A DNA stretch of 64,000 nucleotides from Massilia pinisoli (GCF_024753285.1 NZ_JANUGW010000011.1:1-64000); one strand, 5' to 3'. Positions 52,677-62,524 are shown, counted from the stretch's first letter. The notes: generated by a model from the sequence alone, not told the origin. Made by a program: numbers and translations.

Positions 52677-53420
52677 GTGATGCTGCTGCTCGTCTTCCTG
52701 GCCGGCCTGTGGGCCGGCGTGCAGAACGCCCTGGCCGGCGGTGGATCGTTCGTCACCTTGCCCGCGCTGATCGTCTCCGGCATGTCGCCCCTCGCCGCGA
52801 ACATCACGTCGACCGTCGCGCTGTTTCCCGCGCAGGTCACCTCCGGATTCGCCGGACGCAAGCTGGTCAGCGGGGCGGGCGGGTTGCCGTTCTGGGCGCT
52901 GTTCGTGCTGAGCATCGCCGGCGGCGCGGCCGGTGGCCTGCTGTTGCTGCACACGTCACCGGCCGTGTTCGCGCGCCTCGTGCCGTGGCTCGTCCTGTTC
53001 GCGACCGCCGTGTTCACCTGGGGAAGTTTCTTCCGCAAGCCCCGCGCCGACGGCACCGTCCACCTGGGCAAGGTCGGGACGGCGATCGCCCAATTCCTGA
53101 TCGCCGTCTACGGCGGCTATTTCGGCGGCGGCATCGGCATCCTGATGCTGGCCGCGCTGACGATGGCCGGCCTGTCGGCGCGCAACGCCGGCGCCACGAA
53201 GAACGTGCTGGCCGGCGTGATGAATGCGTCGGCAGTCGTGCTGTTCCTCACGTCGCCGCAACTGCACTGGCTCCAGTGCGGCGTGCTCGCGTCCGGTGCC
53301 ATCATCGGCGGCCTGCTGGGTGCGTGGGCGCTGCATCGCGTGAACGAGCGGGCACTGCGCGTGGCCATCGTTTGCATCGGCATCGCGCTGACCGTCGGCC
53401 TGTTCCTGAAGCCTTTCTGA
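52677..53420 (+). CDS. TSUP family (TauE/SafE) sulfite/organosulfonate exporter-like protein
   Basis: A 247-residue inner-membrane protein with about seven to eight spans. The duplicated TauE motif is visible: GVQNALAGGGSFVTLPALIVSGMSPLAANITS in the first half and GGYFGGGIGILMLAALTMAGLSARNAGATKNVLAG in the second. Substrate unknown; family members move sulfite, sulfoacetate or other organic acids. The start is probably GTG at 52677 (GGAG 7 bp upstream); an ATG follows directly at 52680. Confidence 0.88.
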   Translation: MMLLLVFLAGLWAGVQNALAGGGSFVTLPALIVSGMSPLAANITSTVALFPAQVTSGFAGRKLVSGAGGLPFWALFVLSIAGGAAGGLLLLHTSPAVFARLVPWLVLFATAVFTWGSFFRKPRADGTVHLGKVGTAIAQFLIAVYGGYFGGGIGILMLAALTMAGLSARNAGATKNVLAGVMNASAVVLFLTSPQLHWLQCGVLASGAIIGGLLGAWALHRVNERALRVAIVCIGIALTVGLFLKPF

Positions 53421-53520
53421 CACACACCGCAGCCGTGCGCTGGACACTGCTACCCGCTTGATCTACAGTGGAATCGTGCGGTGTCGCCATCAATGATGCC
53501 GCCAGGAAGGTAGGTGTGCC

Positions 53521-53709
53521 ATGCTGGATTTTCTCTACGGCCTCGAACCGGATCTGTCGTTGCACGCGGTCGTGCTCGCGGCCGGCTTTGCGACGTTTTT
53601 CGTGATCCTGCTGTGGCGGCGTTGCCCCAACTGCAGCTGGCAGGAGTGGTCCAGCGAGTTGCTGGGCCGCGACGACAAGGACGACAAGGACGACGCGGCC
53701 CAGGAGTGA
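53521..53709 (+). CDS. small single-span membrane protein
   Basis: A 62-residue protein. One membrane helix (LHAVVLAAGFATFFVILLW) is followed by RRCPNCSWQEWSSELL with a CxxC pair and an acidic/Lys tail with a DDKDDKDD repeat. AGGAAGG lies 12 bp before the ATG. Function unknown; the CxxC could bind zinc or be redox active. Confidence 0.6.
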   Translation: MLDFLYGLEPDLSLHAVVLAAGFATFFVILLWRRCPNCSWQEWSSELLGRDDKDDKDDAAQE

Positions 53710-53736
53710 CCCCCGCCGTCCGGGCCGCCGCGGCCA

Positions 53737-53871
53737 TCAATCCGTGCCGTCGGCGTGGTAGTGGTCGGCCTGCACCTTCCGGTCCTGCTGGCCGATGCAG
53801 CCGGTGGCGCGGTCGGCGCGCAGGTCGGTGTAATAGCCGACCTTGTGCGCGGGGACCTCGCCTTCGTACAT
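53737..53871 (-). CDS. possible small hypothetical protein
   Basis: An open frame of 44 residues from ATG 53871 (MYEGEVPAHKVGYYTDLRAD, ending HYHADGTD), directly downstream of the SixA-like gene. The frame extends upstream without a start codon to the stop of that gene (DYFTHKPGVGPDVPED), with sensible amino-acid composition. It could be a truncated or GTG-started protein. No ribosome site is clear, so support is weak. Confidence 0.35.
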   Translation of the reverse strand: MYEGEVPAHKVGYYTDLRADRATGCIGQQDRKVQADHYHADGTD

Positions 53872-53931
53872 GTCCTCGGGCACGTCGGGCCCGACGCCGG
53901 GCTTGTGCGTGAAATAGTCGCGGGCAGATCG

Positions 53932-54393
53932 TCAACGCTGCTTCAGCATGGCCGGCACCATCGCGGCCTTGAGGATGACGCCCCGTTCGTCGTCGCGCGT
54001 ACCGGTGCTCAGCCACCACGCGCCGGCTTTGCACAGCGACATCGGAAACGGCTTGCCCGCCAGCAGCCGGGTGGCCAACTCGCTGATCGCGGGATTGTGT
54101 CCAACGAGCAGGACGACGCCATCGCCCCTGGGCCAGCCCGTGGCTTTCAGCAGATCGTCGGCGGCGGCGCCCGGTGCGATGTCGTTGCGGATGTCGTAGG
54201 AGAGCCCGAGGGCATCCGCCGTCTGCCGCGTGCGGTTGGCCGGGCTGCACACGATGCGCACCTGCGCAGGGAGATAGCCGCGCAACCACTGCGCCATGTT
54301 ATGCGCCTGCTGGCGGCCCTTGTCGGTCAGGTTGCGTGTCAGGTCCGGCTCGGTGTCTTCGGCCTCGGCGTGACGCCACAGAATCAGGTCCAT
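53932..54393 (-). CDS. histidine phosphatase, SixA-like
   Basis: A 153-residue phosphoglycerate-mutase-fold phosphatase. The RHG motif is RHAEAED at residues 8-14, and VLLVGHNPAISELA carries the second catalytic His. This short form matches SixA, which removes phosphate from histidine phosphotransfer domains. The start at 54393 (MDLILWRHAEAED) follows GAGGAAAC. It is transcribed leftward and diverges from nothing nearby. Confidence 0.88.
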   Translation of the reverse strand: MDLILWRHAEAEDTEPDLTRNLTDKGRQQAHNMAQWLRGYLPAQVRIVCSPANRTRQTADALGLSYDIRNDIAPGAAADDLLKATGWPRGDGVVLLVGHNPAISELATRLLAGKPFPMSLCKAGAWWLSTGTRDDERGVILKAAMVPAMLKQR

Positions 54394-54484
54394 GTCCGTT
54401 TCCTCGTCGGGTGAGATGAGCGACGCGTGCAGCCCGATTGTAGTCTGTGGCGTCATCGAATCAAAGCGATGCGCCGTGTCGTGG

Positions 54485-55176
54485 TCAAGCCGTCGCCTGC
54501 TGCCGCAACTGCGCCAGAACGACGGCAGCCGTCTCGCCGGACGATCCCGGATTCTGCCCCGTGATCAGGAGGCCGTCGCGGACGACGTAGGAACTCCAGT
54601 CCGCACCGCGTGAAAAGACGGCGCCTTTCGCCTTCAACTCGTCCTCGACGAGGAAGGGGACCACGTCCGTCAGGCCGACGGCGGCTTCCTCCGTGTTGGT
54701 GAAGCCCGTGACTCGTTTGCCTTCACCAGCGGCCGGCCGGCGGCCGTACGGACGTGACGCAGGACGCCGGGCGCGTGGCACACCAGCGCGACCGGTTTGC
54801 CGGCGCCCACGAACGCTTCGATCAATGCAATCGAGGCGCGGTCTTCCGCGAGGTCCCACAGAGGGCCGTGGCCGCCGGGATAAAACACGGTGTCGAAGTC
54901 GGCCTGGGACACCTGATCGAGGGGGACGGTGGCCGCAAGCCGCGCCATCGCATCCGCGTCGGCTTCGAAGCGGCGGGTCAGATCGGTCTGGAAATCCGGC
55001 TCGTTGCTCTTGGGGTCCAGCGGCGGACGTACGCCCTTCGGCGAGGCCAGCACGATATTGGCGCCGGCATCCTTGAACGCGTAATAGGGGGCGGCCAGCT
55101 CTTCGAGCCAGAAGCCAGTCTTGCGGCCCGTGTTGCCGAGTTGGTCGTGCGAAGTGAGTACGATGAGGACGTTCAT
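54485..55176 (-). pseudogene. DJ-1/PfpI family (Hsp31-like) protein, frameshifted
   Basis: The first ~155 residues (from ATG 55176) give a type 1 glutamine amidotransferase-like fold with Glu26 and the nucleophile elbow ALVCHAPG (Cys133, His134), as in Hsp31/glyoxalase III. At 54719-54723 the frame breaks: LVKAN should read LVKGKRVTGFTNTEEAAVG, and the rest (…GQNPGSSGETAAVVLAQLR) continues in another frame to 54485. One missing G (AAGGC for AAGGGC) explains it. It may be a true mutation or a sequencing error. A TetR-type operator sits just before the start. Confidence 0.85.
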
Positions 55177-55204
55177 GATGGGTTTCCTTTGTCGAGGTTG
55201 CCAG

Positions 55205-55219
55205 TAGACCAGTCGTCTA
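55205..55219. promoter_or_regulatory. TetR operator-like palindrome before the PfpI gene
   Basis: TAGACCAGTCGTCTA has perfect 5-bp arms TAGAC/GTCTA. GACCAGTCGTCTAG (55207-55220) matches 13 of 14 bases of the site before the TetR gene. Confidence 0.65.
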
Positions 55220-55274
55220 GGCTGGATTCAAAAAAATGCACTCTCCGTGAGAGTGCAATCGCTGCCTGCCCGGT

Positions 55275-55880
55275 TCAACGGGCAAGATGAAGCATCTGTC
55301 GGGTCGCCGCGAGCGCCGTCCCGAAGGGGCGGGTCGTGCGCTCGATCTTGGCCATGATGCTGGCGCCGACCCACAATTGGTACAAACTTTCGGCCACGCC
55401 GTCCGGATCGCCATCGACGGTCAGCGAGCGGTCCGCGATGCCCGCCGCAAGGGCCTCCGCAAGCCGGCCCACGATCTGCGCCGTGCCGCGGCGCAGGACG
55501 AGCCGCATGGCTTCGGAAAGGTCGGCCACTTCCGCGCCCAGCTTCACGGCCAGGCACTTGCCCTGGCAATTGTCGAACGACTGCGACACCTGCCAGGACG
55601 CCCAGTAATTCATCAGGCGTTGCGCCGCCGTCAGGCCGGGCTGTTGGAATATATGGTCGAGCTCGGACAGGTAATCGTCGAAATACCGCGTCAGCATCGC
55701 TTCGCCGTAGGCGTCCTTCGAACCGAAGTAGTGATAGAACGAGCCCTTCGGCACGCCCGCCGCCGTCAGGATCTCGTTCAAGCCCACCGCCGAGTAGCCT
55801 TTGCCGGACATGATACGTTGGCCGGTCGCGAGGATGTGCGAGCGTACGTCGTACGACTGCGTCGGGTTTTCCGTGTTCAT
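55275..55880 (-). CDS. TetR/AcrR family repressor
   Basis: A 201-residue regulator. The N-terminal helix-turn-helix (SHILATGQRIMSGKGYSAVGLNEILTAAGVPKGSFYHYFGSKDAYGEAML, residues ~12-60) is typical; the C-terminal ligand domain carries a Cys in FDNCQGKCLAVKLG, as in the NemR/AcuR-like group that senses electrophiles. It would repress the DJ-1/PfpI gene 98 bp downstream and itself through the paired operator-like sites. The start at 55880 is chosen; 55889 (MQHM) is possible. Confidence 0.88.
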   Translation of the reverse strand: MNTENPTQSYDVRSHILATGQRIMSGKGYSAVGLNEILTAAGVPKGSFYHYFGSKDAYGEAMLTRYFDDYLSELDHIFQQPGLTAAQRLMNYWASWQVSQSFDNCQGKCLAVKLGAEVADLSEAMRLVLRRGTAQIVGRLAEALAAGIADRSLTVDGDPDGVAESLYQLWVGASIMAKIERTTRPFGTALAATRQMLHLAR

Positions 55881-55903
55881 GTGCTGCACTGTACTCGCAA
55901 ACC

Positions 55904-55917
55904 GACCGGTCGTCTAG
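55904..55917. promoter_or_regulatory. TetR operator-like site before the TetR gene
   Basis: GACCGGTCGTCTAG, one base different from the site at 55207-55220, with CGACCGGTCG forming a perfect 10-bp palindrome at its left edge. It lies 24 bp before the TetR start. Confidence 0.6.
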
Positions 55918-55923
55918 TGGATG

Positions 55924-57030
55924 CTACGCGGCGTGAACATCCTTTCCGTCGAGCCAGTCGAATATCCGCGGCCAGATGCGCGCATGCGCGTTGCGGCCCA
56001 CGAGCACGCCCACGTGCTGCAGGTTGACACCGACGTCGCCCTCGTAATGCAGCACCCGCTTGCGCGGGCTTGCAGTGGCGTCGTGGAACGGCTCCAGCGC
56101 TTCCGGCGGAATCACCTTGCTGCGCGGGTCGACGACGGACAGCAGCGGTGAGCGCAAGTCGGCCGGGCCGATCGTGCGGGCGCCCACGACGAGCTTGCCC
56201 TGCATGAACGCATCGTTGCGGTACAGCGATTCGACGATCTCCGTGAACAACCGGCCCGGCAGCGGGAATTCGTCGTGCGTCCAGCGTTCCACGCGCATGT
56301 GCGTGGCCAGCGCATGCGGGTCCGTCAGCGACAGCCAGCGGTCCGTCCAGCGCTCCCACTGGAACGCCTGCGGCTCCGCCAGCGCGCTCATCATGTTGAG
56401 GAAGACACCCGGCACCTGGCGGAACGTTTCCGCGATGGGGCGCGCGTGCGGCGTCGCGTCGACGAGGCGCGCGAAGCAGTTCGACGCGGGCGAGAAGTGT
56501 AGCGGGGATTCCAGCAGAATCGTCGCGCGGACGGCGTCCGGGTACAGGCACGCGTGGATCGCGGCCAGGATGCCGCCCAGCGAATGGCCGGCCACGACGA
56601 CCTGATCCGGTCCGCCGTCGGCCGCGATGGCGCGGCGGCAGGCGGCCAGCAGGTGGTCGCCGTAGTCGTCCAGGCCGAAGTGGTCGTGCGTGTCGGGCAG
56701 GGCGAGCCATTCGGCCAGGTAGACCCGGTAGCCGTGCTCGAGCCAGCGCCGCACGACGCTCACCTCGGGCGAGAGGTCCCAGATGTACGGGCGCTTGATG
56801 GGGGCCGGCACGATCAGCACGGCCGGGCCGCCGTTCGCGGTGATGTCGGCCGGCGCGCCGTAGCGGCGTAGGGCCAGGCCGGGTTCCGTGTGCAGCACCG
56901 TCGAGGGCGTCTGCTGCGGCCCGTAGCCGGCACGGTCCAGCATGTCGCCGCGGGCCTTGCGGCTGCGGTCCATGTGTTTCAGGGCCTGTGCGCCGAGGGC
57001 GCCCATCGCATTCCAGTTGCTTGCCTGCAT
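55924..57030 (-). CDS. alpha/beta hydrolase resembling PHA synthase/depolymerase
   Basis: A 368-residue hydrolase. VLIVPAPIKRPYIWDLSPEVSVVRRWLEHGYRVYLAEW is the characteristic PhaC-like N-terminal part. The nucleophile elbow is GHSLGG (Ser150), whereas true PHA synthases use Cys. The catalytic Asp is probably in LLSVVDPRS and the His in VNLQHVGVLVG. It may be a poly(hydroxybutyrate) depolymerase or related esterase. The start at 57030 (MQASNWNAMG) is chosen over 57099. Single gene, ending near the TetR operator. Confidence 0.82.
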   Translation of the reverse strand: MQASNWNAMGALGAQALKHMDRSRKARGDMLDRAGYGPQQTPSTVLHTEPGLALRRYGAPADITANGGPAVLIVPAPIKRPYIWDLSPEVSVVRRWLEHGYRVYLAEWLALPDTHDHFGLDDYGDHLLAACRRAIAADGGPDQVVVAGHSLGGILAAIHACLYPDAVRATILLESPLHFSPASNCFARLVDATPHARPIAETFRQVPGVFLNMMSALAEPQAFQWERWTDRWLSLTDPHALATHMRVERWTHDEFPLPGRLFTEIVESLYRNDAFMQGKLVVGARTIGPADLRSPLLSVVDPRSKVIPPEALEPFHDATASPRKRVLHYEGDVGVNLQHVGVLVGRNAHARIWPRIFDWLDGKDVHAA

Positions 57031-57198
57031 GGCGTTCGTCCGATGTGAGTGGAAGACACCGCACTCTACGCCAACGGCCTGCCGCGTCCAACGGCGCACG
57101 GGAAGAACCTGGCCTGCGTTTGCGGCGCATTAAAGGCGCCGCGTGCACGATGCCTACGGGCTATTGTGCACGATTAAGGCAGGCCAGGGCGCGCGGCC

Positions 57199-58665
<1,467 letters not shown>

Positions 58666-59033
58666 TGTTCTGGATCGTAGGAGTTGAGATGATCGTCCGC
58701 CAGGGCGTGACGGAAGCAACCCGCTGCAGACCCGTGTGTCGGGACGGCCAGCGTGCGGCGGCGGACGTTGCGGGCCGGCTTGTGGCCGGGCGGCGACGCC
58801 GCGGTCGGGCGGGATGGGTGCGCCTGTGTCCTGGAACAGGCGATTGTACACCGCGCCGGCGCCTGTGCCGGCACCGGGCTGCGCGGGCCGGCCGGGCCCG
58901 CGCAGGCTATATCAAAAACTGATAACAAATGGCGAATAAGTGATGGGCTGTGCATGCGGCGGGGCATTAACATGGTGGCTCGTGCGGTGGCGTGGTGGCC
59001 ATCAGCACGGCCTCGACTTACTTACTCTCGATA
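58666..59033. other. intergenic region before zwf, possible small RNA locus
   Basis: These 368 bp hold the zwf promoter region, with an A/T-rich stretch at about 58906-58960. On the plus strand a strong terminator follows at 59042-59066 although no plus-strand gene is present, so a small RNA could be encoded here. Short ORFs in the region have no supporting features. Confidence 0.35.
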
Positions 59034-59066
59034 TCATTTCAGGGCGCCCTCGTGGCGCCCTTTTTT
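58925..59066 (+). ncRNA. candidate small RNA ending at the antisense terminator
   Basis: The only support is the terminator plus an A/T-rich upstream stretch. The 5' end is a guess. The RNA would be complementary to the last codons of the GH13 mRNA, beginning between zwf and GH13. Confidence 0.25.
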
Positions 59067-60653
59067 TATCGTGCCGATCAGCCAGCCGTAGGGCGCCAGC
59101 GTCGCGTCCGCAGCTTGCCAGCCCGACGCGTACAGCGGCTCGACGGCCGCCTGAACGGCCGCAAACGCACGTGTCGTCACCGACAGGTTGGCCAGCACGA
59201 CGATGTCTTCGCGCCCATCGCTGCGCATGAAGCCGACGGCGCCCGGCGGCAACGCGTCCAGGAACGCCGTCGCGCCTTGGCGCAGCGCGGCGCGTCCGCG
59301 ACGCAGTGCGATCAGTGTCCGGTAGTGTTCGTACAGATCGGGATCGCCCGCCTTCCAGTCGAGCTTCCAGCCGCCGGCCAGCACTTGCCAGCCGGTCCAT
59401 GTCGGCTCGTCGAATTCCTGGCCCATCAGGATGTGCGGCACGCCGTCCATGGCCATGACGACCGCCGCCGCCGGGCGGTGGACGGCGCGGCCCAGGAAGG
59501 CCGACGCGCGTCCTTGCTCCTTGTCTTCCAGCCAGCGCATGCGCAATGCGCCGCGCGGAAAGCTGTACGTCGATTCGTTCCAGTAGCGCGCGAACGCGGC
59601 GCCGTCGGCTTCGCCGCGCGCACAACCGCGCAGCATCGCGCGCGTGCCGCCTTCGTACGTCAGGTCGCACGCCGCCAGGTGGTGGAATTCGTTGTATGAC
59701 TGCGCGATCAGGGCGATGTCGGGCGCCACCGCCGCCAGCGCCGCGCGGATCTCGTCGAGGAAATCGCAGGGCGTGATGTCGGCGTCGTCGAAGCGCAGGC
59801 CGTCGATGCCGAACCGTTCGATCCAGCCGCGCATGCTGTCGATGAGCGTGCGGCGCAGCGCGCGGTCGCCGAAGTCGAAGCCGGCGAATGCCTCCCGGTT
59901 GGGGACGGCGTAGCAGATGCTCCCGTCGGCGCGCCGCGTGTACCAATGCGGACGCGTGCGCGTGAACGGGTGGGCGATGCTGCTGCGGTTCAGGGTCCAG
60001 TCGAGGAGCACGCGCATGCCGCGCGCGTGCGCCGCGTCCACGAGCGCGCGCAGGGAGGCCGCATCGCCCAGGCTCGGCTCGATGGCGTCGAAATCGCGCA
60101 CGTCGTATGGGTCGCCCGACGCGCCGACGGGGTGGACGGGCATGATCCACAGCACGTCCACGCCCAGTTCGCCCAGATAGGGCAGCCTGGCGCACACGCC
60201 GGCGAAGCCGCCGCCGAAGGCCGGTACCGACAGCTGGTAGATCACGCCGTCGCGCAGCCAGGCGGGGCTCGCCAGCGCCTGACGCGCATGCAGGGGCCCG
60301 GGCGTATCGGCGGAGAGGCCGGCGTGGCGCATCAGTACGGCGCCCGTCTCGTCGACCGTCAGGCAGGAATTGTTCTGGCCGTCTTCCGATATCCAGGGAT
60401 TCGCGGGGTCAAGGATCCACGCCGTGCCGTCGACGACGAATTTGTACAGATGGCGTCCGGCCGGCACGGGCAGCACGGTCTGCCAGCGCGTGGGCGACAC
60501 GCGTTCCAGCACGCAGGCGTCGCCTGCCCAGCTGTTGAACGTGCCCGCCAGCGCGACACTGCGCGTGCCCGGCGCGGCGTCGAACGTGAAGCGCACGCCG
60601 CCGGCCGCTGCATGGGGCAGCAGGGCGGGGTCGGCGCGGAATTGCACATCCAT
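59034..60653 (-). CDS. GH13 alpha-amylase family protein with CBM48, altered catalytic motifs
   Basis: A 539-residue protein: CBM48-like N-terminal domain (~15-95, VRFTFDAAPGTRSVALAGTFN), GH13 barrel (~130-450) and a C-terminal beta domain. Regions I and II are DWTLNRSS (Arg where His is usual) and GIDGLRFDDAD, which retains the nucleophile Asp. Region III reads LIAQSYNEF where the acid/base Glu should lie, and region IV reads EDKEQGR instead of ENHDxxR. It may have an unusual mechanism or be non-catalytic. It lies between a LacI regulator and zwf. The ATG at 60653 is clear. Confidence 0.82.
   Translation of the reverse strand: MDVQFRADPALLPHAAAGGVRFTFDAAPGTRSVALAGTFNSWAGDACVLERVSPTRWQTVLPVPAGRHLYKFVVDGTAWILDPANPWISEDGQNNSCLTVDETGAVLMRHAGLSADTPGPLHARQALASPAWLRDGVIYQLSVPAFGGGFAGVCARLPYLGELGVDVLWIMPVHPVGASGDPYDVRDFDAIEPSLGDAASLRALVDAAHARGMRVLLDWTLNRSSIAHPFTRTRPHWYTRRADGSICYAVPNREAFAGFDFGDRALRRTLIDSMRGWIERFGIDGLRFDDADITPCDFLDEIRAALAAVAPDIALIAQSYNEFHHLAACDLTYEGGTRAMLRGCARGEADGAAFARYWNESTYSFPRGALRMRWLEDKEQGRASAFLGRAVHRPAAAVVMAMDGVPHILMGQEFDEPTWTGWQVLAGGWKLDWKAGDPDLYEHYRTLIALRRGRAALRQGATAFLDALPPGAVGFMRSDGREDIVVLANLSVTTRAFAAVQAAVEPLYASGWQAADATLAPYGWLIGTIKKGRHEGALK
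59042..59066 (+). terminator. plus-strand Rho-independent terminator inside the GH13 3' end
   Basis: AGGGCGCC and GGCGCCCT pair across a 5-nt loop and are followed by seven T on the plus strand. It overlaps the last codons of the minus-strand GH13 gene. No plus-strand gene that it could end has been found. Confidence 0.6.
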
Positions 60654-60690
60654 GGTTGTCCTTGTCGTTGATACGGCAAGGATGTAATTA

Positions 60691-60702
60691 AACTACGTAA
60701 TT
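60691..60702. promoter_or_regulatory. candidate LacI operator before the GH13 gene
   Basis: AACTACGTAATT is a 12-bp near-palindrome (10 of 12) centred on CG, as usual for LacI-family sites, in the 105-bp gap between the LacI and GH13 genes. GTAATTAAACTACG (60684-60697) has a similar copy GTAATTTAGCTACG at 60750-60763. Confidence 0.4.
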
Positions 60703-60758
60703 GCGATGAAGTAAAGCCGAGATTCCGGACGGCGATTGGCAATGCCTCAGTAATTTAG

Positions 60759-61802
60759 CTACGCGCTGTCCCGCTCGACGATCGTGAAGCCGATGTCGCG
60801 CACGACCTCCGGGATGTGCTTGCCCGCGATCCGGTCGATGAGGAAGTTCGCGGCAATGGTGCCCATCGCGCGGCCGTCCAGGTGTACGGTCGTGAGGGCA
60901 GGGTAGGTGTCCGCCGCGAACGCCTGGTCGCCGAGGCCGACGACGGCCAGGCGGCCCGGCACATCGATGCCCAGCGCATGCGCCTCGGTCAGCACGCCCA
61001 GTGCGACCATGTCGGAGCTGCAGAACACGGCGTCGATGTCCGGATGGGCCGCCAGCAACGCGCGCAGGCCCGTGCGTCCGCCCGCCGCCGTGCCCGGCGC
61101 GGAGGTCGTATGGAACGGGATGCCGCCGTCCGGACCCTGCATGTCGAGCCGCACGGCCGCCTGCGCGAACGCGCGGTTGCGGCGCTGCGCCCGTTCATCG
61201 GAGGCGCTGATCACGGCGGCGCGCCGGCGTCCGCGCTGGTACAGGAATTCCGCGACCGCCTCGCCCACGCCTTCGTGCGAAAAGCCAACCAGCATGTCGG
61301 CCGGCGTCGGCGTGAAATCCCACGTCTCGACGACCGGAATGGCGCTGGCCTGCAGGCGGCGCCGGCCCAAAGCAGAGCGCATGATGCCGGCCAGGACGAT
61401 GCCGTCCGGGCGCCGCCCGATGATCGCTTCCAGCAGTTCGTCTTCGCGCGAGTTCTCGTAGCCCGCCTGGCCGAGGATCAGCTGGTAGCCGGCGGCCGCG
61501 AGCGTCTCCGTCAGCGACTGGACCGTGTCGAGGAAGACGGAGCCGGCGATGGTCGGCAGGATCGCCGCGATCATCCGGCTGTGCGTCGACGCCAGGCTGC
61601 CGGCCAGCAGGTTCGGCACATACCCCGTCCGTTCGATCGCCGTACGCACCTTCTGCACTAGGTCGGGCGACACTTTTTCCGGCGAGTTCAGTACGCGCGA
61701 CACGGTGATCGGCGCCACCCCGGCGACACGCGCCACGTCGACGAGCGTCAGGCCGCCTTTCGAGCGGCGCGTCCGCTTCGGCGGTTCGGCAGGCATATTC
61801 AT
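60759..61802 (-). CDS. LacI family sugar repressor
   Basis: A 347-residue LacI-type regulator. The N-terminal DNA-binding headpiece is LTLVDVARVAGVAPITVSRVLNSPEKVSPDLVQKV (residues ~18-52), followed by the periplasmic-binding-protein-like sensor domain (AAILPTIAGSVFLDTVQSL, GFSHEGVG, AVFCSSDMVALGVL). It resembles the GntR (gluconate) group, though the sugar is not certain. Placement with GH13 and a TonB receptor points to maltodextrin-like sugars. The start at 61802 has CGGAGA 6 bp upstream. Confidence 0.9.
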   Translation of the reverse strand: MNMPAEPPKRTRRSKGGLTLVDVARVAGVAPITVSRVLNSPEKVSPDLVQKVRTAIERTGYVPNLLAGSLASTHSRMIAAILPTIAGSVFLDTVQSLTETLAAAGYQLILGQAGYENSREDELLEAIIGRRPDGIVLAGIMRSALGRRRLQASAIPVVETWDFTPTPADMLVGFSHEGVGEAVAEFLYQRGRRRAAVISASDERAQRRNRAFAQAAVRLDMQGPDGGIPFHTTSAPGTAAGGRTGLRALLAAHPDIDAVFCSSDMVALGVLTEAHALGIDVPGRLAVVGLGDQAFAADTYPALTTVHLDGRAMGTIAANFLIDRIAGKHIPEVVRDIGFTIVERDSA

Positions 61803-61852
61803 GCACCGTCTCCGTGACGCGCGCCGCGCGCGGCGTGGCGCTTGCGATATTG

Positions 61853-61867
61853 GATTTTCTGAAAATC
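61853..61867. repeat. perfect palindrome upstream of the LacI gene
   Basis: GATTTTCTGAAAATC has 7-bp perfect arms about a single T. It sits about 50 bp upstream of the LacI start and may be an autoregulatory site. Confidence 0.4.
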
Positions 61868-62427
61868 TACCATGTCTTTATTACGATCTCCTTTTCGAAA
61901 TGGGACCGCGTATCGAATTAAATAGATCGGACTCTACGTCCTCTCATGGATAGCGGCAAGCGTCCGTTCAATTTCTTGCAGATTAATGAACGGTGCGGGA
62001 AACGTTCCCATTTGTCGGCGGATTTAACTGATTGCGCTACCATTCGATTTGCCGGATTAGCGTGTCGATTCAGTTTTCCGGTATTCCGGCTCGTGCATGT
62101 CGGTGATGATCGATTATCCAGTCGATAGCGCTACCATTTCAATCCGATTGTGACGTTCATGGGTTGTCTCGAACGCAGGCGAACGGTCGCCTTCTGGGGC
62201 CAATCGTGTCGTCCGGGCCGCGTATCCCCCGTCGGCGGCCATTGGCCGCGCGCGTCTCAGGCGGTGTCCGGGCCAATCGGGCGCCCGCCCGACGATGCTT
62301 CGGCGCCGCCGAGGCACGTCGATCCGGCGCAGGTTGACATTGAATTGCTGAGCTATCAATTTTCAGCATACTTCATTGCAAATAAAACATACCTACGATG
62401 TTAGCGCACAACAAGATGTTATCGCGT

Positions 62428-62457
62428 TTGACAAACCTCACGCATGATCACTACACT
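62428..62457 (+). promoter_or_regulatory. sigma-70-like promoter of the third TonB receptor
   Basis: TTGACA at 62428-62433 is a perfect -35, and TACACT at 62452-62457 is a fair -10, with an 18-bp spacer. It would start a transcript about 280 nt before the receptor ATG, through the leader ORF and hairpin. Confidence 0.55.
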
Positions 62458-62524
62458 CATGAAAACGATTACATAACCATAAAGACTACAGCGACAACGC
62501 AATAAATACAGCGTGGAGACAAGT

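Noticed and set aside
50918..53071. 717-codon minus-strand frame across the DUF6600 tail and the TSUP gene
   Set aside because: It is Arg-rich, and it runs across two genes that are well supported on the plus strand.
60684..60697. HexR-type site for sugar-phosphate control
   Set aside because: It resembles TGTAATTAAATTACA, but it is not before zwf and no RpiR-family gene is in the window; a LacI site is the simpler reading.
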